64,000 nt of DNA. Origin: Enterocloster lavalensis (lineage in GTDB: Bacteria; Bacillota; Clostridia; Lachnospirales; Lachnospiraceae). The DNA is taken from positions 248,001 through 312,000 of the forward strand of contig NZ_CABJCG010000002.1 in assembly GCF_902364025.1 (NCBI RefSeq). Reading direction: 5' to 3'. Under the pieces are notes generated by a model. The model had not been told where the DNA came from and did no database searches. It saw only the letters and a list, made by a program, of their open reading frames with translations. The position numbers were made by a program, and so were the translations under genes. How positions within the stretch are numbered: the stretch's first letter is position 1; each line of letters opens with the position of its first letter. Below, in pieces: positions 7,483 to 15,669 of the stretch.

Positions 7483-8787
7483 ATGAGAAAAATGAAAAAA
7501 ATCTTATCCGTGGCATTGGCATGTGTATTGACACTGGGCCTGGGAGCATGTTCCGGCAGTTCCGGTGGGGGAACGACCTCCGGCGCGGCCAATTCAGCGG
7601 CTCCCGCTGCTACAGAGGCGGGAAGCTCTGCGGATAGCGCGGGCACAACGGCTGCGGCCGCGGAGACCAAGGCCGAAAACAGCGACGGCCCCATCATTGT
7701 TGGCTTCCTGGGCTGGTCTTCCGGCGCGGACGCGATGTACGGCTTGGTTCCCCAACACCTGTTAGAGACTTATTTTAAAAAGGTAAACGCTGCCGGTGGA
7801 TGGCTGGGGCGTGAGATCGACTTCAGAACTTACGATATATCCGGCCTCGACGGCGATTTCTCCGAGGCGGTAAACGCGGCAAACAAGCTGATCCAATCCG
7901 GAGCAGTGGCGATTCTCGGCCCCAGCAATTCCACTCAGGGCGCAGCCGTGGCAGAGCTGTGCAACCGGGCAGGCGTGCTGCACATTCCTTCCAGCGCATC
8001 CCAGCTGGTTACGGTTGACGACACCGGAAATGTCCGTCCGTTTACATACCGCAGCGGCCCGGTAAACACTGACCAGGTGGCCACCATGGCTTCCTACACC
8101 TACAGTGAACTGGGCAATCCCAAGGTTGCTATTCTCTATGAGACCACTCAGGTGGACACGGTGGACATGGCCAAAGCCTTCAAGGATACCTACACCGGAC
8201 TGGGCGGAGAGATCGTGGCAGAGGCAACCTACCAGATTAACGACGTGGAATTCCGCGCCCAGCTGACCAGCCTGGCGCAGTCCAACCCATCCTACCTCTT
8301 TATGCCGGTCATGGGCTACAAGGAGGCGGGGTATGTGGCAAAACAGCTCTCCGAGCTGGGACTTGGAGATATCAAGTTAATCGGAAACTACGTGTATGAC
8401 ACCGAGGACCTGCTCACCCTGGCAGGACCGGAGCTGGAGGGCTGCATCTTCGCAACCGACGGCGATTTAAGCGATTCCCGTTTTGATGAGATCAAGGCGG
8501 AATATCAGGAATACCAGCAAGCCACCGGTATGTCGTTACACATGCCAGGCCTGAAGGCGTTCAATGAGGCCAAGATTTTGGAGTACGCGATTCTGACCAG
8601 CGGTTCCACCAATCCCGATGAAATGCGCAAGGCATTGGACGAGACCGCGGGATTTGATATGATCACCAGTCCGAATAAGGGATATGATCCCGCGACCCAC
8701 AATCTTCTGGGCCTGGAATTCACCATCAAGGCCGTGAAAGACGGGGAGTTTGAGACTCTGGGCAAGTACGCAATGCCAGGTAAATAG
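7483..8787 (+). CDS. ABC importer substrate-binding lipoprotein, branched-chain amino acid / amide type (Peripla_BP_6)
   Basis: 434 residues. The N-terminus is a lipoprotein signal with lipobox LGAC (Cys23), followed by a Ser/Ala/Thr-rich linker to about residue 65. The periplasmic-binding-protein type I fold follows, with IIVGFLGWSSG at its start and AAVAELCNRAGVLHIPSS, typical of LivJ/UrtA/AmiC-like receptors. It would be anchored outside the membrane and deliver ligand to the permeases encoded downstream. Members of this family bind amino acids, urea, short amides and aromatic acids. Here the context of two cyclic-amide or amine hydrolases suggests a nitrogen heterocycle or ureide (inference). 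Confidence 0.92.
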   Translation: MRKMKKILSVALACVLTLGLGACSGSSGGGTTSGAANSAAPAATEAGSSADSAGTTAAAAETKAENSDGPIIVGFLGWSSGADAMYGLVPQHLLETYFKKVNAAGGWLGREIDFRTYDISGLDGDFSEAVNAANKLIQSGAVAILGPSNSTQGAAVAELCNRAGVLHIPSSASQLVTVDDTGNVRPFTYRSGPVNTDQVATMASYTYSELGNPKVAILYETTQVDTVDMAKAFKDTYTGLGGEIVAEATYQINDVEFRAQLTSLAQSNPSYLFMPVMGYKEAGYVAKQLSELGLGDIKLIGNYVYDTEDLLTLAGPELEGCIFATDGDLSDSRFDEIKAEYQEYQQATGMSLHMPGLKAFNEAKILEYAILTSGSTNPDEMRKALDETAGFDMITSPNKGYDPATHNLLGLEFTIKAVKDGEFETLGKYAMPGK

Positions 8788-8796
8788 AAAGAACCC

Positions 8797-8857
8797 GCAC
8801 CTGCAAAGCCCTGTGTAATTCCTGAAGTCAGGAATTGCGCCGCGGCTTTGCAGGTGC
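8797..8857 (+). promoter_or_regulatory. Two-tier stem-loop between the binding-protein and permease genes
   Basis: GCACCTGCAAAGCC (8797-8810) pairs perfectly with GGCTTTGCAGGTGC (8844-8857). Inside, AATTCCT pairs with AGGAATT around a six-base loop. No T-run follows, so it is not a standard terminator. Such hairpins after binding-protein genes commonly protect the upstream mRNA or reduce read-through, giving more binding protein than permease. Confidence 0.7.
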
Positions 8858-8959
8858 ACCTGTGACGGACAGGCGGAACGCTGCGCGGTGTGTCCGTGGA
8901 GGGCATACATCCGGCGCGGAACGTTTCTTCACGACTAATGATAAGGCGGGGTAACATAA

Positions 8960-9832
8960 ATGATTCTACAGCAGTTAATTACGGGGGTTTCCATCGGCAG
9001 CGTGTACGCGCTTCTCGCCGTGGGATATGCGCTGGTGTTCAGCGTGTTCAATTTCTCCAACTTTGGTTTCGGGCCGGTCATGATGCTGGGGGCATTCGGC
9101 GCACTGTTCGCCATCGAACGGACCCACATGGCGTTGTTTCCCGGCATCCTGGTTGCACTGGCCGTGGCGGCCGTTATCTCACTCCTGATGGAGGTGACGA
9201 TCTACCGCCCTATGCGCCAGAAAAAGGCTTTGAAAGTGTATCTGATGATCGCGGCTCTGGGAATCAACACCTGTGTTCCCAACTTCTGTATCCAGCTCTG
9301 GGGCGGCGCAGTGCGTCCGTTTCCATCCGACTGGGCCAAAGCCGTGATCCGAATCGGCAATATCGCCATTCCCAGGGCGGACATTCTGGCCGCGGTTTTA
9401 TCCGTCATCATGCTGATCCTTCTCTGGTGTTTCCTGTACAAGACAAAAACCGGTCTGGGAATCCGGGCCAGCGCCTTTGACTCCAACACGGCGGGACTTA
9501 TGGGAATTAATGTAAACCGTGTGGCCGCGGTGGTGTTCCTGCTGTCCGGCGCTACGGCGGGTTTGGCCGGATGTTTCTACGGGATGAAATACTCGGTATA
9601 TCCAAATATGGGCGTTGTGGCGACCAAGGGGTTTGTCTCCGCCACGGTGGGCGGCCTGGGCAGTCTGCCCGGCGCTGTGATCTCGGGTCTGCTTCTGGGG
9701 TTTTTGGAGACGATTATCTCTGCATATGTCTCCACAACCTACCGCGATCTGGTGGCTTACGGCCTGCTGGTCATTGTGCTGATCTTTAAGCCCAACGGCC
9801 TTCTGGGCAAGAGCGCCCACGATAAACTGTAA
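8960..9832 (+). CDS. Liv-type ABC permease (LivH-like)
   Basis: 290-residue inner-membrane permease, almost entirely hydrophobic, with about eight membrane segments. It begins with LITGVSIGSVYALLAVGYAL, the usual LivH opening. ATVGGLGSLPGAVISGLLLG near the C-terminus is the conserved loop that contacts the ATPases. The length is typical. The start is preceded by GGCGGGG. It is followed by the LivM-like partner after 14 bases, and together they form the pore for the substrate held by the lipoprotein at 7483. Confidence 0.93.
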   Translation: MILQQLITGVSIGSVYALLAVGYALVFSVFNFSNFGFGPVMMLGAFGALFAIERTHMALFPGILVALAVAAVISLLMEVTIYRPMRQKKALKVYLMIAALGINTCVPNFCIQLWGGAVRPFPSDWAKAVIRIGNIAIPRADILAAVLSVIMLILLWCFLYKTKTGLGIRASAFDSNTAGLMGINVNRVAAVVFLLSGATAGLAGCFYGMKYSVYPNMGVVATKGFVSATVGGLGSLPGAVISGLLLGFLETIISAYVSTTYRDLVAYGLLVIVLIFKPNGLLGKSAHDKL

Positions 9833-9846
9833 GGGGGAGGAAACAC

Positions 9847-10734
9847 ATGGGATATATTGAAGGCATTATGATCAGCGCCTGTATCAACATTGTCTGTGTG
9901 GCCGGTCTGGCCATACTGACCGGTTATATCGGCCTTTTCTCCATGGGGCATGCCTGTTTTCTGTGCCTGGGAGCGTATACGGCAGGTATTCTCACAAAAT
10001 TTTACGGGGTTCCGTATTTTATCGCACTGTTAGGCGGTGGAGCTGTGGCCGGACTGTTCAGCCTGGTTATCGGAATTCCCACGCTGCGCGGAAAAATGTC
10101 AGCGGACTGTTTCACCATCGCCACCTTCGGTTTTGGCGAGGCCACACGCGTGGTGATGGCCAATGTGAACCACCCTTACGTGGGCGGCGCTCTCGGGCTT
10201 TCCGGGCTGGAATCGCTGACAACGCTGCCGCGCGCCATGATTTTGGCGGTTCTGGCCGTGTTCTTTGCGCGCAATTACGCAAAGTCCCAGCACGGCAAAA
10301 TTGCCATCGCGGTTCGGGACCATGCTGATGCCTCAGAACTCATCGGCGTCAACATTTTCCACGAAAAGCTGAAGGGGCTGATCATCAGCGCATTTTTCTG
10401 CGGTGTGGGCGGCGGCATGATGGCTCACTATTATACCTATATTGTTCCGAATATTTTTGGCGGAACCATGTCCACGAACCTGCTGACCGCAGTGGTCTTG
10501 GGCGGCGTTTGCTCCATCACCGGTCCGGCGCTGGCCACAACCGTGCTCACCGCCACCCCGGAAGTGCTCCGCTTTATGGCGAACTGGCGGCTGCCCATGT
10601 ACGGACTGGTGCTGATTCTCACCATGCGGATTCGTCCGGAAGGACTGATGGGCTATAAGGAACTGTCCTTAAAACCGTTCAAGCGCCTGTACCGGAAGTT
10701 AAGAGGAAGCGGTAAAGAGGGGAGGGAGGTTTAG
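9847..10734 (+). CDS. Liv-type ABC permease (LivM-like)
   Basis: 295-residue membrane protein. The segment GYIGLFSMGHACFLCLGAYTAGIL is the LivM hallmark (quoted in part: GLFSMGHACFLCLGAY), and VVLGGVCSITGPALAT near the C-terminus is the ATPase-coupling loop. A basic tail (KRLYRKLRGSGKEGREV) ends in the cytoplasm. GGGGAGG lies before the start. It works as a heterodimer with the LivH-like protein. Confidence 0.92.
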   Translation: MGYIEGIMISACINIVCVAGLAILTGYIGLFSMGHACFLCLGAYTAGILTKFYGVPYFIALLGGGAVAGLFSLVIGIPTLRGKMSADCFTIATFGFGEATRVVMANVNHPYVGGALGLSGLESLTTLPRAMILAVLAVFFARNYAKSQHGKIAIAVRDHADASELIGVNIFHEKLKGLIISAFFCGVGGGMMAHYYTYIVPNIFGGTMSTNLLTAVVLGGVCSITGPALATTVLTATPEVLRFMANWRLPMYGLVLILTMRIRPEGLMGYKELSLKPFKRLYRKLRGSGKEGREV

Positions 10735-10736
10735 AG

Positions 10737-11522
10737 ATGTCATTGCTGGAAATTCAGAACCTTTCCATTCATTTCGGCGGTGTGAAGGCGGTTCAGAATG
10801 TTACCTTCTCAGTGGAAAATGGAGATTTTATCGGTCTGATCGGACCAAACGGCGCTGGTAAGACCACGGTGTTCAACGCGGTGACCGGGGTGGTCCCCCC
10901 CACACTGGGGGATATCTGTTTTGACGGGCAGCGGCTAAACGGCATGCGCCCGGACCGGATCTCCCATTTAGGCATTGCCCGCACATTCCAAAACATCCGC
11001 ATCTATCCCAGAATGACGGCGCTGGAGAATGTGGCCATCGGTCTGGACAGCCGGGCCAGCTACAACACGGTATCCGCCATGCTGCGGCTGCCCCATGTGG
11101 TCAAACGGGATAAGGAGATCAAGCAGACCTGTCTGCAATATCTGGATCAGGTGGGCCTTATACAGCACCGCGACACGGAGGTGGGCTCCCTGCCCTACGG
11201 TTTGCAGCGCAAGGTGGAGATCGCCCGCGCTCTGGCTACCGGTCCGAAGCTTCTGTTCCTGGATGAACCCGCGGCGGGCATGAATACGGCGGAAAGCCTG
11301 GAGCTGGTGGACTTTTTACGGAAACTGCACCGGGAGACGGGCATCGCCATTGTGCTGATTGAACACCACTTGGAGGTGGTGATGGAGGTATGCCGGAATA
11401 TTCAGGTGTTGAACCTGGGCCAGCTTCTGGCCAGCGGCACGCCGGAGGAAATACAGAAAAATCCCGATGTGATCAAAGCCTATCTGGGAGAGAGGAGGAA
11501 GCGCGGTGGAGAAGCAAACTAA
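10737..11522 (+). CDS. Liv-type ABC ATPase (LivG-like)
   Basis: 261 residues. Walker A is GPNGAGKTT (about 37-45). The Q-loop is in ARTFQNIRIYPRMT, the LivG-type signature is GLQRKVEIARAL in place of LSGGQ, and Walker B is LLFLDEPAAGMN. The variant signature (YGLQRKVEIAR) is normal for LivG. It powers uptake together with the LivF-like protein, whose gene overlaps its 3' end by 17 bases. Confidence 0.94.
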   Translation: MSLLEIQNLSIHFGGVKAVQNVTFSVENGDFIGLIGPNGAGKTTVFNAVTGVVPPTLGDICFDGQRLNGMRPDRISHLGIARTFQNIRIYPRMTALENVAIGLDSRASYNTVSAMLRLPHVVKRDKEIKQTCLQYLDQVGLIQHRDTEVGSLPYGLQRKVEIARALATGPKLLFLDEPAAGMNTAESLELVDFLRKLHRETGIAIVLIEHHLEVVMEVCRNIQVLNLGQLLASGTPEEIQKNPDVIKAYLGERRKRGGEAN

Positions 11523-12237
11523 CGATATCCTATTGTCGGTCCGGGATCTCAACGTGTTTTACGGCGGAATCCAGGCGCTCCATGGCATTTCCCTGGATAT
11601 CCGGCAGGGGGAGATCATTTCCATCATCGGCGCCAACGGAGCGGGAAAATCTACCCTGCTAAAAACCATTGCCGGCGACAAGGAGATTGGGAGCGGAAGT
11701 ATTGAGTTTGACGGAAGGCCGCTGCCCGGCCGGATTCATCAGTTTTCCCAGCAGGGAATCTGTCTGGTACCTGAGGGGAGAAAGATTTTTGTAAACCTTA
11801 CGGTGTTGGAAAATCTGCAGGTGGGGGCTTACGCCCAGAAGAGCAAGGCAGTCATCGCCCAGCGAGTCGAAGAGGTGTTCGACTTGTTTCCGCGGCTGAA
11901 GGAGCGGGCAAAGCAGATGAGCGGTACTCTGTCCGGCGGGGAACAACAGATGCTGGCCGTGGGCCGGGCGCTGATGGCGGCCCCCAAGCTGATGATGCTG
12001 GACGAGCCGTCTCTGGGACTGGCGCCAATCATCATCGATGAGATGTTTGAAAAATTCAGGCAGATCAACAAGATGCACGGCACCACCATGCTGATCGTGG
12101 AGCAGAACGCCCAGCTGGCCCTGGAGACTGCGGACACCGGATATATTCTCAATCTGGGTAAAATCCAGCTAAAAGGTCCGGGCTCCGAACTTTTGGACGA
12201 TCCGTACATTCAGGAAGCCTATCTGGGCTTCAAGTAA
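11506..12237 (+). CDS. Liv-type ABC ATPase (LivF-like)
   Basis: 243 residues with Walker A GANGAGKST, the LivF-typical CLVPEGRKIFVNLTVLENL, signature LSGGEQQMLAVGRAL and Walker B LMMLDEPSLGLAP. It starts at a GTG inside the end of the LivG-like gene, with GAGGAGG 8 bases upstream, so the two ATPases are translationally coupled. It completes the five-component importer. Confidence 0.94.
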   Translation: MEKQTNDILLSVRDLNVFYGGIQALHGISLDIRQGEIISIIGANGAGKSTLLKTIAGDKEIGSGSIEFDGRPLPGRIHQFSQQGICLVPEGRKIFVNLTVLENLQVGAYAQKSKAVIAQRVEEVFDLFPRLKERAKQMSGTLSGGEQQMLAVGRALMAAPKLMMLDEPSLGLAPIIIDEMFEKFRQINKMHGTTMLIVEQNAQLALETADTGYILNLGKIQLKGPGSELLDDPYIQEAYLGFK

Positions 12238-12263
12238 GCGATCCGCGGAAAGGAAGTAAACAT

Positions 12264-13691
12264 ATGACCCTTGATTTGATGATTCACGGCGGCTATGTGA
12301 TTACCATGGAAGGCCCAGGCACAGGCATCATTAACCGCGGGGCTGTGGGCATAAAGGGCAATAAAATCATCGCCGTAGGAGAAGAACAGGATGTGATGAG
12401 CCGGTATACGGCCCACCGTTACATCGAGGCTAAAGGGAAAGCGGTCATGCCGGGCTTTGTGAACGTCCACATGCACACCGGCGACGCCATTGTGCGCAGC
12501 TGCGCTCAGGATCTGCCGGGAAAAATCTGGCGTTTTAAAGGCATCCTGCCCCTTCTTGGGGTGGCCCGGGACGAGGATTTTGCCGCTGCTTCCCGTTTAA
12601 ATATAGTAGAGGCGCTGCGCTCGGGAATCACCACCTTCGGCGACTACTATTCCCCCATGACGGAGATTGTAAAAAACCACATTCAACTGGGAACCAGGGC
12701 GGTGGTCAGCGGTATGATCAACGAGCTGCCGCCGGATGTATCCGTGGTGGAGGTGGACCAGCTGATTCCCCTGGATCCGGCGGTGGGCCAGCGCAAGCTG
12801 ACGGATAACCGGAAGCTGGTGCAGGAGTACCATGAGAGCTTTGGCGGGCGCATCACCTGCCGCTACGGACCTCACTCTGCGGCTATGTGCTCCGAGGAGA
12901 TGCTCCGGGAGATTAAGCACCTGGCGGATCAGGATGGAGTCGGTATCTTTACCCATCTGGTCCAGACAAAGGAGGAGGTCACACAGACCCGGCTGCGCAC
13001 GGGGAAAGCCCCGGTAGCGCTGCTGGAGTCCTTAGGATATTTAAATAAGAAGCTTCTGGCCGCTCATATGACCTACGCATCCCTGGACGAGGTGGAATTG
13101 GTGGCACGGTCGGGCGCGGCCCTGGCGCTGTGCAGCACCAGTATCTCAGTGGTCAGAGGCGCTCTGCCGCCGGCTCAGGAGTTCGCCGGATTCGGCGGCT
13201 GCGTGGGACTGGGGACGGATCAGGTCTGCAACTGCACCAATATGTTTGACGAGATGAAATACGCCGCCCTGATCCACAAATACAAGAACCACGATGCAAC
13301 CATATTCCCGTCCTGGAAGATATTGCGCATGGCCACCATCGAGGCGGCCCGGGCACTCTGTATGGAGGATACCATCGGTTCTCTGCGGGAAGGCAAACTG
13401 GCGGATCTGATCATTCTGGACCTGTCCGGACCGCAGATGAATCCCATTTATGAGCGTCCCATCCGCAATCTGGTTCCCAATCTGGTTTATTCCGCTCTGG
13501 GAAATGAGGTGGAGTCCGTGATGATCGACGGGACCTTCGTGATCGAGAACGGCAGGCTTACCACAGGAGATGAAGGAGAGATTATCAGTGCGGTGAACCG
13601 GGCCGCCGCGCGGATTTCAGAGGAGATGGAGGCCCTGCCCTGGACCGCCGGGCTGCCCCTGGCCCAGTGGACGCGGGACGGTTACTATTAA
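12264..13691 (+). CDS. Metal-dependent amidohydrolase of the ATZ/TRZ/SsnA (deaminase/chlorohydrolase) group
   Basis: 475-residue cytosolic TIM-barrel hydrolase. Metal ligands are visible: His69 and His71 (NVHMHTGD), His231 (FTHLVQ), His268 (AAHMTYAS) and Asp319 (GLGTDQ), plus His204 in GPHS. This group removes amino, chloro or methylthio groups from nitrogen heterocycles (guanine, SAH/MTA, s-triazines). The sequence GTDQVCNCTNMFDEMK replaces the more usual GTDG-A-SNN pattern, so the substrate may be atypical. It is read in the same direction as the importer 26 bases upstream, and the second DeoR regulator follows after 33 bases. Which amine is released cannot be told from sequence. Confidence 0.87.
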   Translation: MTLDLMIHGGYVITMEGPGTGIINRGAVGIKGNKIIAVGEEQDVMSRYTAHRYIEAKGKAVMPGFVNVHMHTGDAIVRSCAQDLPGKIWRFKGILPLLGVARDEDFAAASRLNIVEALRSGITTFGDYYSPMTEIVKNHIQLGTRAVVSGMINELPPDVSVVEVDQLIPLDPAVGQRKLTDNRKLVQEYHESFGGRITCRYGPHSAAMCSEEMLREIKHLADQDGVGIFTHLVQTKEEVTQTRLRTGKAPVALLESLGYLNKKLLAAHMTYASLDEVELVARSGAALALCSTSISVVRGALPPAQEFAGFGGCVGLGTDQVCNCTNMFDEMKYAALIHKYKNHDATIFPSWKILRMATIEAARALCMEDTIGSLREGKLADLIILDLSGPQMNPIYERPIRNLVPNLVYSALGNEVESVMIDGTFVIENGRLTTGDEGEIISAVNRAAARISEEMEALPWTAGLPLAQWTRDGYY

Positions 13692-13724
13692 GCCCTCAGC
13701 AGAGGAGAACAGAGGTGAGACGTT

Positions 13725-14513
13725 ATGTACAATGAACGCCAGAAGGAAATGATTAAGTACCTGTCCGAGGTCAAATTTGCCAGGGCGGAGCAGCTCTCGG
13801 AGCGATTTCAGGTCTCTCTGGAGACGGTCCGCAGGGATTTGATGGTGTTGGAGCAGGGTTCCTCCATACGCAAGGTACGGGGCGGAGCGGTTTACAGCAA
13901 CCTGCGGGCCAAGGAGATGGAGTTTGAAAAGAAAATGGAGAACAACCAGCAGGGCAAATACGCCATTGCCAGGATGGCGGCGGAGTATATCAACGACGGG
14001 GACGCCATCGCAATGAACAACGGCAGCACCACCCTTGCCCTTGCCAAATGCCTTCAGAACAGTAAAACGCAGCTCACCGTGGTCACCAACTCACCGGACA
14101 TCGCCCTGATTCTGAGCGACAATGAGAACAATCAGATCTATCTGTCCTCCGGTTATCTGCGCAAGCACAATAAAAGCCTGGTGGGGGGCATGTGCAATGA
14201 ATGTCTGGGCAACTTTAAGGTAGATAAGACGATTTTAAGCATCGACGGAATCTCCATCCAGGACGGCGTAACGGAGTACAACACCGAGGAGGCCGCCACT
14301 CTGCGCAAGATGCTGGAGATCGGCCACACCAGAATGATCCTGTGCGAGTTCAGCAAGTTCAGCGAGGTGGCGTTTAACAAAGTATGCAGCGCAGACCGCA
14401 TCGACTATGTATTCACAGACTGGAACATTCCGGCCAGGGAGGCGCGGGCCTGGAACGATATTGGCGTAAAAGTGCTCTCCTCGCCCCAGCATCAGCTTTC
14501 CGCGCTCCCTTAA
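13725..14513 (+). CDS. DeoR-family transcriptional regulator (second of a pair)
   Basis: 262 residues. The HTH signature VSLETVRRDLMVLEQ is at about 28-42, followed by IRKVRGG and a DeoRC domain with NNGSTTLALA, VVTNSPDIA and YNTEEAATLRK. It aligns without gaps to the regulator at 3985. Both share the segments SGYLRKHNKSLVG, NFKVDK and TDWNI, so they arose by duplication and probably sense related ligands. It sits in the operon directly behind the amidohydrolase, suggesting feedback on its own transcript, whereas the first copy has its own promoter. GAGGTGAG precedes the ATG. Confidence 0.92.
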   Translation: MYNERQKEMIKYLSEVKFARAEQLSERFQVSLETVRRDLMVLEQGSSIRKVRGGAVYSNLRAKEMEFEKKMENNQQGKYAIARMAAEYINDGDAIAMNNGSTTLALAKCLQNSKTQLTVVTNSPDIALILSDNENNQIYLSSGYLRKHNKSLVGGMCNECLGNFKVDKTILSIDGISIQDGVTEYNTEEAATLRKMLEIGHTRMILCEFSKFSEVAFNKVCSADRIDYVFTDWNIPAREARAWNDIGVKVLSSPQHQLSALP

Positions 14514-14572
14514 ATGTGACTTCAGAATCGATTTATAGGAGAATTTGACGAACGATTCTAGGCTCTCTCAAC

Positions 14573-14623
14573 TTCCCAAATGAAAAACCCGTGGTTATAA
14601 TGTAGGAGCAAACATAACCACGG
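14573..14623 (+). promoter_or_regulatory. Promoter with an inverted repeat covering the -10 box
   Basis: TTCCCA (14573-14578), a 17-base spacer and TATAAT (14596-14601). The ten-base arms CCGTGGTTAT (14589-14598) and ATAACCACGG (14614-14623) are perfect complements and overlap the -10 and the start of the transcript. This is either a repressor site or a 5'-end hairpin for the gene at 14656. Confidence 0.6.
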
Positions 14624-14655
14624 AACATTTTCCGGGAAGAAAGGGGAGCTTTTTT

Positions 14656-15420
14656 ATGATGAGTTTCTTACAAACAGGAAAGGCACTGTATGTGCTGGCG
14701 GCCATTTGCCTGGCCGGGATTTTTACCAGGCTGGCGGCAGGGAGCTTCTACAAACGATTAATTAAAGAGAGTACGAATTTGGCACTGACCAAGAACAAAT
14801 GCCTGCGGGCGCTGCGGCAAAACGCGGAGGATACATATCGGATCAATCAAGGAATGAGTAACACCAGAGTTTATCTGGAGCGGCAAATGTACGGCATGCG
14901 TATGATGGGGATGTCCGTGCGGGGATTGGACAACCTTTCCGGCCAACTGACGCTTCTATGCTTTTTGGCAGGTGGCGCGGCGGCTTTCATGTCCTACTGG
15001 TACAGAAGCGATAACTACTATATTGTATTGTACGGCACCGTGGGAATCCTGAGCGGAATGCTCACCATGCTGTTTGATTATGGAATCAACCTGGATTCCA
15101 GAAAACAACAACTGATGACCTGCCTGCAGGATTATATGGAAAATGTCATGCTGCCGAGAATGGCCCGGGAGGGAACCGGAGATCACGTGGCGGCGGTAGC
15201 GGAGGAAGAGCGAAGGGAACCCACGCCGGTCCGCTCCCTGGCCAGAGAGCGCAGGGGCGCAGGCAGACGGGGATTGGAACAGACGGCGGCCAGCCGGGAA
15301 AAGATCAAAGAGACCATCAAGAATGCGGACGCGCAAAATTCTGGTGAGAACTGGCTGCAAGATTTAAATCCGGATCAAAAGCGGGTCCTGGGAGAACTGC
15401 TCAAGGAGTTTATTTCATAG
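14656..15420 (+). CDS. Membrane protein of unknown function
   Basis: 254 residues, not recognised. One membrane segment lies at about 9-27. A cytoplasmic region with many Met, Arg and Tyr follows, then two further segments at about 93-112 and 118-140. The charged C-terminal half is rich in Arg, Glu and Ala, probably flexible, and ends in a short amphipathic segment with a DLNPDQKRVLGELLKEF pattern. AGGGGAGC lies 8 bases before the ATG. It stands alone between the amide island and pgi. The layout (membrane core with a long charged tail) would suit a scaffold or regulator, but nothing more can be said. Confidence 0.75.
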   Translation: MMSFLQTGKALYVLAAICLAGIFTRLAAGSFYKRLIKESTNLALTKNKCLRALRQNAEDTYRINQGMSNTRVYLERQMYGMRMMGMSVRGLDNLSGQLTLLCFLAGGAAAFMSYWYRSDNYYIVLYGTVGILSGMLTMLFDYGINLDSRKQQLMTCLQDYMENVMLPRMAREGTGDHVAAVAEEERREPTPVRSLARERRGAGRRGLEQTAASREKIKETIKNADAQNSGENWLQDLNPDQKRVLGELLKEFIS

Positions 15421-15488
15421 CTCCCGGGCGAAGGGAGGAGAGCTGAGGGCATTTTTTGCCTGAACATATCGCATTTGAAATGCATTTA

Positions 15489-15669
15489 TGGTATAATGAA
15501 GCAGAAGTCAGGTTTGCCAGGCTTGCTGCGCAAGTGCAAAACCGCCCCGGGGCGGCGGCGCACCGTGAGATAGATAGGCGGACGTGCGCCTGGCGGACAG
15601 GGCACGGGTCCGCATGACATAGATTCCATGGGACAGGCCCATGAACATAAGAAAAGGAGAGCAAAAGTT
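15489..15669 (+). promoter_or_regulatory. Extended -10 promoter and structured leader of pgi
   Basis: TGG-TATAAT (15489-15497) is an extended -10 without a clear -35. The following leader of about 165 bases is GC-rich and can form at least three stem-loops: CCGCC/GGCGG (15542-15555), GCGGAC/GTCCGC (15593-15613) and CATGGG/CCCATG (15627-15643). The last ends 9 bases before the AAAGGAGA ribosome site. I did not recognise a known riboswitch. Confidence 0.55.
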
